A stretch of DNA of 41,840 nt, from contig CAYXIM010000003.1 in assembly GCA_964465385.1 (NCBI GenBank), forward strand, positions 1 through 41,840, given 5' to 3'. The position numbers were made by a program, and so were the translations under genes. The notes under the pieces are model-generated. The model searched no databases. It saw only the letters and a program-made list of their open reading frames with translations, and was not told the origin of the DNA. This document shows, piece by piece, positions 1 to 7,698 of the stretch (within the stretch, counting starts at the first letter, position 1; every line of letters starts with the position of its first letter). Source of the DNA: JAAYBY01 sp964465385. Its GTDB lineage: Bacteria > Bacillota > Clostridia > Saccharofermentanales > UBA5734.

Positions 1-479
1 CCTGTTTCCAGGAGCCGCGCGACGCGGTCGTGTTCCGCCTGCAGGCGGTTGTCGTGGTTGCCGACCACAGCATACTGGCCCCAGGGGGCCTGGAACTGTG
101 CCAGCGCCTGGCTGATCCGCTGGTCATAGTCGGGCCCTGACGGTGTCCGGCTGTCGATCAGGTCGCCGCCAAACAAGATCAGGTCAACCCCCGCTTCATC
201 GATCACCCGGGCCAGGCGCGCCAGGCGCTCAGGCGGGTAGGCGGGGCCCAGGTGGGTATCCGTGAAAAAGGCGATGGTCCGGCCGGCCCAAGATTGCGGC
301 AGCTGGTCAACAAGCAGGTCGTAACGGGTGATGGTCAGCAGCAGGTGCGGCTCGATCCAGCAGGCATCGAGGGCTGCCAGCAGCAGCAGAAGCACAAGCA
401 GGAGCAGGGGCAAAAACCCCGGCCTTGGCCGGCGGCGGGGCCGGGTGGGTTCAGACGGGATCAAGACGCGGTCAGGCAC
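1..479 (-). CDS. Membrane-anchored calcineurin-like metallophosphoesterase (3' end missing)
   Basis: Only the N-terminal 159 codons are present; the gene runs off the left edge. The start is a GTG preceded by AAGGAG five bases upstream; the nearest upstream in-frame ATG is followed by a stop. A basic stretch (residues 7-15, rich in Arg and Pro) is followed by one hydrophobic helix (about 16-32), so the enzyme is probably tethered with its catalytic domain outside. Metal-binding motifs of the calcineurin-like family follow in order: FTDTHLG (about 65), GGDLID (about 100) and GNHDN (about 140). The family includes YkuE/YaeI-type phosphoesterases and UDP-2,3-diacylglucosamine hydrolase relatives; the substrate cannot be told from this fragment. 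It is divergent from the SDR gene at 688. Confidence 0.85.
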   Translation of the reverse strand, partial: MPDRVLIPSEPTRPRRRPRPGFLPLLLLVLLLLLAALDACWIEPHLLLTITRYDLLVDQLPQSWAGRTIAFFTDTHLGPAYPPERLARLARVIDEAGVDLILFGGDLIDSRTPSGPDYDQRISQALAQFQAPWGQYAVVGNHDNRLQAEHDRVARLLET

Positions 480-573
480 GGCAACTCCTTGTGGGTTCAG
501 GCAAAAAGTGATGGGTTCATGGTAGCACCGATGACCGGAACACGCAATCTGTCACCTGGCGGCAACCTTGGGG

Positions 574-603
574 GCTTGGCCGGGCGCCTCTTTCGGGCCA
601 AGC
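574..603. repeat. Perfect 8-bp inverted repeat upstream of the SDR gene
   Basis: GCTTGGCC at 574-581 is repeated inverted as GGCCAAGC at 596-603, with a 14-base loop. It ends 22 bases before the TATAAT at 626 and so overlaps where a -35 element would lie. No T-run follows on the plus strand, so it is more likely an operator or an RNA hairpin than a terminator. The rest of the 480-687 gap shows no gene. Confidence 0.4.
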
Positions 604-625
604 GGCAGCGCCTTCTTTAATAGGT

Positions 626-631
626 TATAAT
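626..631 (+). promoter_or_regulatory. -10 element of the SDR gene
   Basis: TATAAT lies 56 bases before the start codon. No good -35 hexamer is visible at 16-18 bases spacing; the inverted repeat at 574-603 sits there instead, which would fit an activator- or repressor-controlled promoter. That last point is inference. Confidence 0.45.
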
Positions 632-687
632 ACAGGTAAGACATACAGATTTGCAGGCATGAACGCTTTAAAAGGAGGCTGTTAGAG

Positions 688-1461
688 ATGGGTCGATTAG
701 CAGGAAAAGTAGCACTCATAACAGGCGCTGCAAGTGGTATGGGTCTGGCAGGTGCTCAGTTGTTTGCCAAAGAAGGAGCCAAGGTGGTGCTGGCCGACAT
801 CGTGACCGATGTCCTGGCTGAAAAAACCAAAGAAATTGTTGCGCAAGGCGGGGACGCCATTGCCGTTAAACTGGATGTGTCACAAGAAGCCGACTGGCAA
901 CGGGCCGTCGACGAAACCCTGCAAACCTATGGCAAGCTTGATATTTTGATCAACAACGCCGGCATCCATGTGGCCAAGGGCCTCTTGGAAGCTGAACTGG
1001 ATGATTGGAACAAGGTCATGGCCATCAACGCAACCGGCGTCTGGCTGGGCATGAAGGCTGTGATCCCGCACATGCAAAAAAACAAGGGCGGCGCCATCGT
1101 CAACTGCTCGTCGATTGCCGCACTGGTTGGCGGCATAGGCGATGGCAACGGGGCCGCCTACAGCGCGTCCAAAGGGGCGGTTCGTTCCTTGACCAAGCAC
1201 GCGGCCCAATGGTTTGGTGACGACAACATCCGGGTCAATTCCGTCCACCCGGGTGCCATTTTCACCGGCATGGCTGAAGGGGCCGGCATCAAGACACGGG
1301 AAGAAATGGGCGCCATCTATGGGGCGAAAGCCGCCTTGAAACCCTATGCCGGTGAACCCATGGATATTGCCTACGCGTATTTGTACCTGGCATCCGATGA
1401 AGCCAAGTATGTGACCGGCGAGGAGCTGGTTGTGGACGGCGGCTGGGTCACCCGCTCTTAA
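688..1461 (+). CDS. Short-chain dehydrogenase/reductase (SDR, classical type)
   Basis: A 257-residue NAD(P)-dependent oxidoreductase of the classical SDR family. The Rossmann glycine motif TGAASGMG is at residues 13-20, the structural NNAG near 90, catalytic Ser141/142 and the YSASK active-site motif with Tyr158 and Lys162. The C-terminal GEELVVDGGW is typical of the subgroup containing glucose-1-dehydrogenase, hydroxysteroid and 3-oxoacyl-ACP reductase-like enzymes. The Ser-to-Tyr loop is a few residues longer than usual (it contains GGIGDGNG). The substrate cannot be inferred: the gene is alone, with its own -10 element, a strong AAAGGAGG ribosome site and a terminator. Codon use is less extreme than in the neighbours, with more A/T-ending codons at the start, which may reflect high expression. 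Confidence 0.9.
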   Translation: MGRLAGKVALITGAASGMGLAGAQLFAKEGAKVVLADIVTDVLAEKTKEIVAQGGDAIAVKLDVSQEADWQRAVDETLQTYGKLDILINNAGIHVAKGLLEAELDDWNKVMAINATGVWLGMKAVIPHMQKNKGGAIVNCSSIAALVGGIGDGNGAAYSASKGAVRSLTKHAAQWFGDDNIRVNSVHPGAIFTGMAEGAGIKTREEMGAIYGAKAALKPYAGEPMDIAYAYLYLASDEAKYVTGEELVVDGGWVTRS

Positions 1462-1495
1462 ACACCCGTTGATGGGTTCATCGCTGACCACAATG

Positions 1496-1536
1496 GCACG
1501 CCCCGGCCTGCACAAGGCCGGGGTGTGCCGCTTGTT
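1496..1536 (+). terminator. Terminator after the SDR gene
   Basis: A 14-bp stem (arms 1496-1509 and 1515-1528, one G-U pair) with loop GCACA is followed by the modest T-rich tail CGCTTGTT. It separates the SDR gene from the ileS unit. Confidence 0.7.
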
Positions 1537-1598
1537 GCCAGCGGGCGGGCCTTGCCCAAAGCCCCTGCCAGGCCCTGGGTCAGCCAGATCGGCCAATC

Positions 1599-1627
1599 TT
1601 GAAATTGCAGCGGTCATCCGGTATAAT
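1599..1627 (+). promoter_or_regulatory. Promoter of the T-box/ileS unit
   Basis: TTGAAA (1599-1604) and TATAAT (1622-1627) are separated by 17 bases, an excellent sigma-A promoter. Transcription would start near 1634 and produce the T-box leader. Confidence 0.85.
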
Positions 1628-1633
1628 TCAGTG

Positions 1634-1897
1634 AAACCACATAGGATAAGCGATGACCGGAAGCGCGGTCAGCAGGTGTTCGACAGCGAATGCGGGACGG
1701 TGAAAGCCGCAGCGAACCACCCTGGCCGGTATCATCCGCGAGCTGCCTGACGAAAGCGTTTGCAAGTAGGAAAGGCCGGCAGACTGTCTGCGGACAGCGT
1801 CCCCGTTACAGGAAGACGAGACAACGAACGGAAGGCTCCGGTCGTTATGTACGGGTGGTACCGCGCCGGCAAGCGCCCCGTGTGGGGGCTTTTTTAT
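1634..1897 (+). promoter_or_regulatory. T-box leader (isoleucine) of ileS
   Basis: The core T-box sequence GGGTGGTACCGCG is at 1853-1865. An intrinsic terminator follows at once (AGCGCCCC, loop GTGT, GGGGGCT, then T6; 1872-1895). The upstream part can form stem I, with GATGACCGG near 1651 facing CCGGTATCATC near 1727. That places an ATC isoleucine triplet (1731-1733 or 1734-1736) as the likely specifier, which fits the downstream gene. Known mechanism of the class: uncharged tRNA-Ile pairs with the specifier and the T-box bulge, stabilises the antiterminator and switches ileS on. The exact specifier and stem I fold are inferred by eye. Confidence 0.9.
1872..1897 (+). terminator. Regulated terminator of the ileS T-box
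   Basis: A short GC stem (CCCC/GGGG core with flanking AGC/GCT) with a GTGT loop is followed by TTTTTT. It is the alternative fold to the antiterminator that contains the T-box sequence just upstream. Confidence 0.8.
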
Positions 1898-1926
1898 TGT
1901 CAACAAGAGGGCAGGAGGCTAAAACC

Positions 1927-4900
1927 ATGTATCAAAAAGTGCAGACAGATCACCGGTTTGTGGAGCGGGAAGAAGAGACGCTTGCCTTTTGGCAAGCTGA
2001 AAAAATCTTTCAAAAATCCATCGACCAGCGGGCGGCCTGCCCCCCCTACACCTTCTATGACGGGCCACCGACGGCCAACGGCAAGCCGCACATCGGCCAC
2101 ATCCTGACGCGTGCCATCAAGGATATCATCCCCCGTTACCACACCATGCAGGGGAAAAACGTCCTGCGCAAGGCTGGCTGGGACACCCATGGCCTGCCTG
2201 TTGAGCTGGAAGTGGAACGCATGCTGGGCATCAATGGGAAAGATGAAATTGAAGCTTACGGGATTGAGCCCTTTGTGGAACAGTGCCGCAAAAGCGTGTG
2301 GACCTATAAAGAAGAATGGGAAAAAATGTCCGAACGGGTCGGCTTCTGGGCTGACATGGAAAACCCCTACATCACCTATGAGAACGATTACATCGAGTCC
2401 GAATGGTGGGCGTTGAAAAAAATCTGGGAGGCGGGCCTGCTTTACCAGGGCCACAAGATCGTGCCCTATTGTCCCCGTTGCGGGACCGCCCTGTCCAGCC
2501 ATGAAGTGGCCCAGGGCTACCAGACCGTGACCGAGCAGTCGGTTTATGTCCGCTTTCCGGTTGAAGGCGAACCAGACACCTACCTGGCGGCCTGGACGAC
2601 CACCCCCTGGACCTTGCCCTCCAACATGGCCCTGGCCGTGAACCCCAAGGAGCCCTATGTGCTGGCACAAACCCGGGAAGGGGATCGGACGATCCGCACC
2701 TACCTGGCCCAGGCCCTGCTGGAAACGGTTCTGGGACCAGAGGCCCAGGTGATCGCACGCCTGTCGGGGTCGGACCTGGCTGGCAAACGCTACCAGCCCC
2801 TCTTTCCCTATGCCCGCAAGCTGGTTGAGGCCAGCGGCAAGGCCGCCTACTATGTGACGGAAGCCTCTTTTGTCACCCTGACCGACGGCACCGGCATCGT
2901 GCACATTGCGCCGGCTTTTGGTGAGGATGACGCCGAGGTGGGCAAGGCCTACGACCTGCCCTTTGTTCAGCTGGTCCGTGAAGACGGCACCATGCCCGAT
3001 GAGGTGACCGACTTTGCGGGCGTTTTTTGCAAGGATGCTGACCCGGGCCTGATCGACAAGCTCCAGGCCCAGGGCCTGGTCATTAAAACGGTCCCCTACG
3101 AACACAGCTACCCCTTCTGCTGGCGCTGTGACACGGCCCTGATCTATTACGCCCGCAACTCCTGGTTTGTCCAGATGACGGCGGTCCGTGACCAGCTGCT
3201 TGCCAACAACCAGATGGTCAACTGGATTCCGGAAACCATCCGGGATGGCCGCTTTGGCCATTTCCTGGAAAACGTCATCGACTGGAGCATCTCGCGCGAA
3301 CGCTACTGGGGCACGCCGCTGCCCATCTGGACCTGTGACTGCGGCCAGCAACAGGTGGTTGGCAGCATCGCTGAGCTCAAAGCCCTGTCCGATGACTGTC
3401 CGGACGACATTGAGCTACACAAGCCCTACATTGACCGGGTCCACCTGCGCTGCATCGCCTGTGGCGGCCGCATGACGCGTGTCCCCGAGGTCCTGGATTG
3501 CTGGTTTGACTCAGGCGCCATGCCCTTTGCCCAGTGGCACTACCCCTTTGAAAACAAGGCCCTGTTTGACCAGCATTTCCCAGCCGATTTCATTTCTGAA
3601 GCCCTGGACCAGACACGGGGCTGGTTTTACACGCTCATGGCCCTGTCGACGGTCCTCTTCGAGCAGCCGCCCTACCGCAATGTGCTGGTCATGGGCCATG
3701 TCCAGGACAAGCACGGCCAGAAGATGAGCAAGCACAAGGGCAACGTCGTCGACCCCTGGGCGGTTCTGAACCGCCACGGCGCCGATGCGGTCCGCTGGTA
3801 TTTCTTTGTGGGCAGCTCGCCCTGGCTGCCTTCGCGTTTTTCGCCTGAGGCTGTGGCTGAAGTGCAGCGCAAATACCTGGGGACCTTGTGGAACACCTAC
3901 GCCTTCTATATCCTCTATGCCCGCATCGATGGCTTTGACCCCACCCAGCACGCCTTTGACCCGGACCGCCTGTCTGAGATGGACCGCTGGGCGCTCAGCC
4001 GGCTCAACAGCCTGGTTGAGCAGGTGACCTTGCGCCTGGACCGCTACGACATCACCGGCTCCGCCCGCCTGATCCAGGCCTTTGTCGATGACCTGTCCAA
4101 CTGGTATGTCCGCAGAAGCCGGGAGCGTTTCTGGCAGCCGGGCATGGGACAGGACAAGGTGCATGCCTACCTGACCCTGGGCACTGTGCTGGAGACGGTC
4201 ACCTTGCTGACGGCGCCCTTCACCCCCTTCATGGCCGAAAACATCTACCAGAACCTGGTCCTCAGCCACCGGCCGCAGGCCCCGCAAAGTGTCCATTTGT
4301 GTGATTTCCCCCAAGCCGACCAGGCCCTGATTGATCTGGACCTGGAGGCAGACATGCAGGCGGCCCTGGATGTGGTTGTGCTGGGCCGGGCGGCCCGGAA
4401 CGCGGCCAACCTTAAAATCCGCCAGCCCCTGCAGACCCTCTACCTGGTAGCCCCCCGGCCCCTGCCGGCCGCCTACCAGCAGATCATCCTGGATGAACTC
4501 AACATCCGGGACCTTAAGCCCATAGACACGGCTGACGACCTGATCGCCTACCGTCTCAAACCGCAACTGCGCACCCTGGGCCCCCGCCTGGGTGCCCGGC
4601 TGCCGGCGGTCAGTCAGGCCCTGGCGCAGCTGGACGGCCGCGCGGCCCTGCGTGAACTGGACGAGACAGCGGGCCTGACCATCAGCGTTGACGGCCAGCC
4701 CGTTCACCTGGCCCGGGAAGACCTGCTGATCGAACGTGTCCAGCCCGAAGGCCTGGCCACCCAGCAAGACCGCGGCACCACCGTTGCCATCGACACCCGC
4801 CTGACCCCGGACCTGATCGAAGAGGGCTTTGTCCGCGAGATCATCAGCAAGGTTCAGACCATGCGAAAAGACAGCGGCTTTGAAGTGACCGACCGCATCG

Positions 4901-5067
4901 TCTTACGCCACAGTGGCAACGCCCACATTGCGGGCATCATGGCCAAGCATGGCCAGCGCATCAGCGCCGAGGTTCTGGCGGACCGCCTGGAGGAGGGGAC
5001 AGGGCCCAACAGCAAGACCTGGGACCTCAACGGCCAGGAGGCGACCTTGTCGGTCAGTGTGCTATAA
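1927..5067 (+). CDS. ileS: Isoleucyl-tRNA synthetase, IleS2 (eukaryote-like) type
   Basis: Charges tRNA-Ile with isoleucine. The chosen ATG follows GCAGGAGG and gives 1046 residues; the frame stays open further upstream but only through the T-box leader. The class I signature HIGH is at residues 55-58 (in NGKPHIGH). The CP1 editing domain has TTTPWTLPSN near 220. The second signature reads KMSKH (599-603), not the KMSKS followed by LGN of ordinary bacterial enzymes. Length near 1045, the KMSKHKGN form and the YDGPPTANG start match the IleS2 group shared with eukaryotes and some bacteria, which is known for low mupirocin sensitivity; resistance here is inference. The last codon and stop overlap a TATAAT that may drive the next gene. 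Confidence 0.97.
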   Translation: MYQKVQTDHRFVEREEETLAFWQAEKIFQKSIDQRAACPPYTFYDGPPTANGKPHIGHILTRAIKDIIPRYHTMQGKNVLRKAGWDTHGLPVELEVERMLGINGKDEIEAYGIEPFVEQCRKSVWTYKEEWEKMSERVGFWADMENPYITYENDYIESEWWALKKIWEAGLLYQGHKIVPYCPRCGTALSSHEVAQGYQTVTEQSVYVRFPVEGEPDTYLAAWTTTPWTLPSNMALAVNPKEPYVLAQTREGDRTIRTYLAQALLETVLGPEAQVIARLSGSDLAGKRYQPLFPYARKLVEASGKAAYYVTEASFVTLTDGTGIVHIAPAFGEDDAEVGKAYDLPFVQLVREDGTMPDEVTDFAGVFCKDADPGLIDKLQAQGLVIKTVPYEHSYPFCWRCDTALIYYARNSWFVQMTAVRDQLLANNQMVNWIPETIRDGRFGHFLENVIDWSISRERYWGTPLPIWTCDCGQQQVVGSIAELKALSDDCPDDIELHKPYIDRVHLRCIACGGRMTRVPEVLDCWFDSGAMPFAQWHYPFENKALFDQHFPADFISEALDQTRGWFYTLMALSTVLFEQPPYRNVLVMGHVQDKHGQKMSKHKGNVVDPWAVLNRHGADAVRWYFFVGSSPWLPSRFSPEAVAEVQRKYLGTLWNTYAFYILYARIDGFDPTQHAFDPDRLSEMDRWALSRLNSLVEQVTLRLDRYDITGSARLIQAFVDDLSNWYVRRSRERFWQPGMGQDKVHAYLTLGTVLETVTLLTAPFTPFMAENIYQNLVLSHRPQAPQSVHLCDFPQADQALIDLDLEADMQAALDVVVLGRAARNAANLKIRQPLQTLYLVAPRPLPAAYQQIILDELNIRDLKPIDTADDLIAYRLKPQLRTLGPRLGARLPAVSQALAQLDGRAALRELDETAGLTISVDGQPVHLAREDLLIERVQPEGLATQQDRGTTVAIDTRLTPDLIEEGFVREIISKVQTMRKDSGFEVTDRIVLRHSGNAHIAGIMAKHGQRISAEVLADRLEEGTGPNSKTWDLNGQEATLSVSVL

Positions 5068-5068
5068 T
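5060..5068 (+). promoter_or_regulatory. Possible extended -10 promoter for the M50/scpAB operon
   Basis: TGCTATAAT overlaps the stop codon of ileS, giving a TG-n-TATAAT extended -10. No -35 hexamer is recognisable at the right distance. It lies 45 bases before the M50 start. Confidence 0.4.
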
Positions 5069-5112
5069 CGGATGAAACCAACAAGCAGGGTGCCTGTCAC
5101 AGGAGTGAACGC

Positions 5113-5841
5113 ATGCCCACGCAAGCCTTAAGCGGACTGATGTCCCGTTTACCCATGGAAAACGTCCGCTATTATTTGTTTATGGTCCTGATTTTGTGCC
5201 TGTCCTTGTCTTTGCACGAGGCGGCACATGCTTGGGTTGCCTTTAAACTGGGGGATGACACCGCAGCCCGCCAGGGCCGCCTGACCCTCAACCCCCTCAA
5301 GCACCTGGACCCCATCGGCGCCATCGCTTTTTTGCTGGCCGGGATCGGCTGGGCCCGCCCGGTTCCCATCAACCCGGCCCGCTTTGACCGCAAGCACACC
5401 GTCAAGAAAGGCATCATGCTGACCAGCCTGGCCGGCCCCATGTCCAACCTGCTCCTGGCTGCGCTGGCAACCATCCTCTTTTTTGTGACCCAGACCCTGG
5501 CCATCCTCGTGAAGGCACCGGCAGATCATTTCCTGACAGCCGCCCTCAGCGAGCTTTTTTACCTCTTTTACTTTTACAACATCATTCTGGCGGTCTTTAA
5601 CCTGTTGCCCATTCCGCCCCTGGACGGCTTTAAGGTTTTCGGCTCCTTGCTGCCTGACCGGGCCTATTACAAACTGATGCGTGTTGAGCGCACCATCGGC
5701 TTGGTCTTTTTGCTCATCGTCTTGTTTGCCAGGTCCGCTTTGAGCCAGCTGCTGCAAGTGGTCAGCACCCCCTTTAACTGGGCCATCTGGCGCCCCATCG
5801 CATATGTGTTCACGGCCCTGTGGCGGCTGCTGGGCTGGTAG
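5113..5841 (+). CDS. M50-family membrane zinc metalloprotease (site-2 protease-like)
   Basis: A 242-residue polytopic membrane protein of the short bacterial site-2 protease group (no PDZ domain). The zinc motif HEAAH is at residues 35-39 inside the first helix region, and the second motif LLPIPPLDG supplies the third ligand, Asp171. Several hydrophobic segments are seen (about 18-35, 95-130, 145-170, 190-210). CAGGAG precedes the ATG by eight bases; an in-frame ATG nine codons later is possible. In Clostridia this gene commonly stands next to trpS, scpA and scpB, and here it precedes a trpS remnant and scpAB. Its substrate is unknown. A second M50 protease, RseP-like, is at 26839. Confidence 0.92.
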   Translation: MPTQALSGLMSRLPMENVRYYLFMVLILCLSLSLHEAAHAWVAFKLGDDTAARQGRLTLNPLKHLDPIGAIAFLLAGIGWARPVPINPARFDRKHTVKKGIMLTSLAGPMSNLLLAALATILFFVTQTLAILVKAPADHFLTAALSELFYLFYFYNIILAVFNLLPIPPLDGFKVFGSLLPDRAYYKLMRVERTIGLVFLLIVLFARSALSQLLQVVSTPFNWAIWRPIAYVFTALWRLLGW

Positions 5842-5863
5842 CCGGCCCCGACGGGAGAAAAAC

Positions 5864-5974
5864 ATGAAGCAACAAAGCATGCTCAGCGGCGCGCGGCCGA
5901 CAGGAGACCTGCACCTGGCCAACCACGCCGGGACCCTGGCCATCGTCCGCCAGGCGGTCAACAGCGGGTTATAG
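5864..5974 (+). pseudogene. trpS: trpS remnant: 36-codon frame with the TrpRS N-terminus
   Basis: A 36-codon open frame starts at an ATG behind ACGGGAG. Residues 6-23 read MLSGARPTGDLHLANHAG, which matches the start of tryptophanyl-tRNA synthetases (family pattern SG-x-x-P-T/S-G-x-L-H-L-G-N/H-Y-x-G, containing the class I HIGH-like motif). A real TrpRS has about 330 residues. The last residues, IVRQAVNSGL, then a stop, resemble a TrpRS C-terminus (often VREAMGL or similar). The simplest reading is an in-frame internal deletion of about 300 codons. trpS commonly occupies this place between the M50 gene and scpA. The stop is two bases from the scpA ATG, so the remnant may still couple translation to scpA. 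An assembly deletion is the main alternative. Confidence 0.6.
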
Positions 5975-5976
5975 GC

Positions 5977-6789
5977 ATGGCAGACCAGCCAAGAGCCCAG
6001 GCACCGCGACTGCGTATCAGCCGGTTCGAAGGACCGCTGGATTTGCTCTGCCACCTGATCGATCAAAACGAAATCGACATCACCGATATTCCCATCGCCG
6101 AGATCACCGACCAGTACCTGGCCTACCTGGATGACCTGGACCAGCTGGACATGGACCTGGCCAGTGACTTTCTGGTCATGGCCTCCACGTTGCTGCACAT
6201 CAAGTCGCGCCTGCTGCTGCCGGCTCCCAAACGGCCGGAAGCAGAAGAAGACCCCCGTGACGAACTGGTGCTGCGTCTGCTGGCCTACCGGCGCTGCAAG
6301 ACCCTGGCCGCCCAGCTCCAGACCCAGTATCAGCATTTTTCACTGTCCTTGCTCAGGCTCCCCGAGCCCTTGGCCCGGCTGGCTCTGCCCCGGCCGGTGG
6401 ACCAGCGGCCCATCAGCAAAACACGTTTTTTTGACGCCTGTGATCGGCTGACGGCCCAGAACAGGGCCCGCTTCCAGGACCAGGCTGATCGCATCAACCA
6501 CCTGCTCAAGCGCGAACCCGTCACCATCGGCCAGACCATCCGGGGCATCTGGCAGGCCCTGAAAGACCGGGTCAACCTTTTTTTCCATGACCTCTTTCCG
6601 CCGGGCACCAGTTCGCGGACCCAGCAGGTGGTGGGCTTTTTGGCCCTCTTGGAGCTGCTGCGCCTCAACCGGATCAAGGTGCGGCAAAACAAGCCCTTTG
6701 ATGTCATGCTCATCCAGCTGCGCCAGCCAGACCAGGCCGAAGACCTGGCCTGGAACGGCTCTGACCTGACGGTTGTACGTGAGGAGTGA
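5977..6789 (+). CDS. scpA: Segregation and condensation protein A
   Basis: The kleisin subunit of the SMC-ScpA-ScpB complex that compacts and separates the chromosome. The conserved N-terminus FEGPLDLLCHLI starts at about residue 15, followed by IDITDIPIAEITDQYL and the LLHIKSRLLLP region (about 75), as in the family. The length of 270 is normal. The C-terminal winged-helix part is recognisable around FLALLELLRLNRIKV (about 215). No good ribosome-binding site precedes its ATG, only the end of the trpS remnant two bases upstream, which suggests translational coupling. scpB follows almost at once. Confidence 0.95.
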   Translation: MADQPRAQAPRLRISRFEGPLDLLCHLIDQNEIDITDIPIAEITDQYLAYLDDLDQLDMDLASDFLVMASTLLHIKSRLLLPAPKRPEAEEDPRDELVLRLLAYRRCKTLAAQLQTQYQHFSLSLLRLPEPLARLALPRPVDQRPISKTRFFDACDRLTAQNRARFQDQADRINHLLKREPVTIGQTIRGIWQALKDRVNLFFHDLFPPGTSSRTQQVVGFLALLELLRLNRIKVRQNKPFDVMLIQLRQPDQAEDLAWNGSDLTVVREE

Positions 6790-6793
6790 CCCC

Positions 6794-7612
6794 ATGACCG
6801 CTAAAAACCAGCCACAAGGCTCCCCGCATGAAGACGCTTACATGCTGGCAGACGAGCAGACAGATGCCGGCCTGGAGGCCCTGCTCTTTGCAGCCGGAGA
6901 TCCGCTGTCTTTTGATCGCATCCAGGCCATCACCAGCCTGGACCCCGACCTGCTGCGCCGGCGGTTGCAGGACCTGTCCGAGCGCCTGGCCCGGGACCCG
7001 GGCCGGGGCCTGGTGCTGCGCCAGGTGGAGGATGCCTACTTTCTGGCCACCAAGCCGGCACTCAAAGAGCTGCTGGCCCGGCTTTTACAACCGCGCCACC
7101 AGCCACCTCTGTCTCAGGCCGCCTATGAGACCCTGGCCGTTGTGGCCTACAACCAGCCGGTCACCCGTGCCCAGGTGGAAGCCGTCCGCGGCGTCAACAG
7201 CGACAGCATCATCCTGCGCCTGGTGGAACGCAACCTGATCCAGGAAGCCGGCCAGCTGGATTCACCGGGCCGGCCCATCCTCTATGAAACAAGCGAGCGT
7301 TTCCTGCTGGATTTTGGCATCCGCTCCGTCCGGGATCTGCCACCCATGGAACTGCTCATGTACCAGACGCTGCAAGACTTTGAAGCCACCTTGACCCGCA
7401 CCAACCCGCCGGGCACAGACCGTCAGATCTCCCTGGACCAGTGGCTGGACCGGGTGTCGCCGGACCCGGATGCGGACCCCGTCCAGGCCACCGGGCGCCC
7501 GCAGGAGGCCCCGCCGCTGTCTGACCAGTCGGTGCTGGCTGTTTCCGGCGCCCTCTTCGGCCAGCAGGCGGATGCGCAAGCAGAGCCGGAGGCGGTCGAA
7601 ACAGACCCTTAA
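6794..7612 (+). CDS. scpB: Segregation and condensation protein B
   Basis: Partner of ScpA in the condensin-like SMC complex; ScpB dimers carry two winged-helix domains. The start is the ATG seven bases after GAGGAG; an in-frame upstream ATG at 6773 lies inside scpA without a site of its own. LEALLFAAGDPLS at about residue 29 opens the first winged helix. The second holds QAAYETLAVVAYNQPVTRAQVEAVRG (near 110-135) and a GRPILYETSERFL strand, all typical. At 272 residues it is longer than the usual 180-200, because of an N-terminal lead of about 25 residues and an acidic, Pro/Gln-rich, probably unstructured tail after about 205. A promoter for the next gene starts right after the stop. Confidence 0.95.
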   Translation: MTAKNQPQGSPHEDAYMLADEQTDAGLEALLFAAGDPLSFDRIQAITSLDPDLLRRRLQDLSERLARDPGRGLVLRQVEDAYFLATKPALKELLARLLQPRHQPPLSQAAYETLAVVAYNQPVTRAQVEAVRGVNSDSIILRLVERNLIQEAGQLDSPGRPILYETSERFLLDFGIRSVRDLPPMELLMYQTLQDFEATLTRTNPPGTDRQISLDQWLDRVSPDPDADPVQATGRPQEAPPLSDQSVLAVSGALFGQQADAQAEPEAVETDP

Positions 7613-7616
7613 GCGG

Positions 7617-7645
7617 TTGGCAAAACGCGCTGTAGATCGTATAAT
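7617..7645 (+). promoter_or_regulatory. Promoter of the Wzz-like gene
   Basis: TTGGCA (7617-7622) and TATAAT (7640-7645) are spaced by 17 bases, immediately after the scpB stop codon. No terminator is seen between scpB and this promoter. Confidence 0.8.
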
Positions 7646-7698
7646 AAATGCGGCTTCGCCCCTGCAGACGCAAGCGGCGAGCGAAAGGAAGTCAGGAT

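Noticed and set aside
1690..1926. N-terminal extension of ileS in the same frame
   Set aside because: This stretch is the T-box leader with its terminator; the synthetase N-terminus and the AGGAGG support the ATG at 1927.
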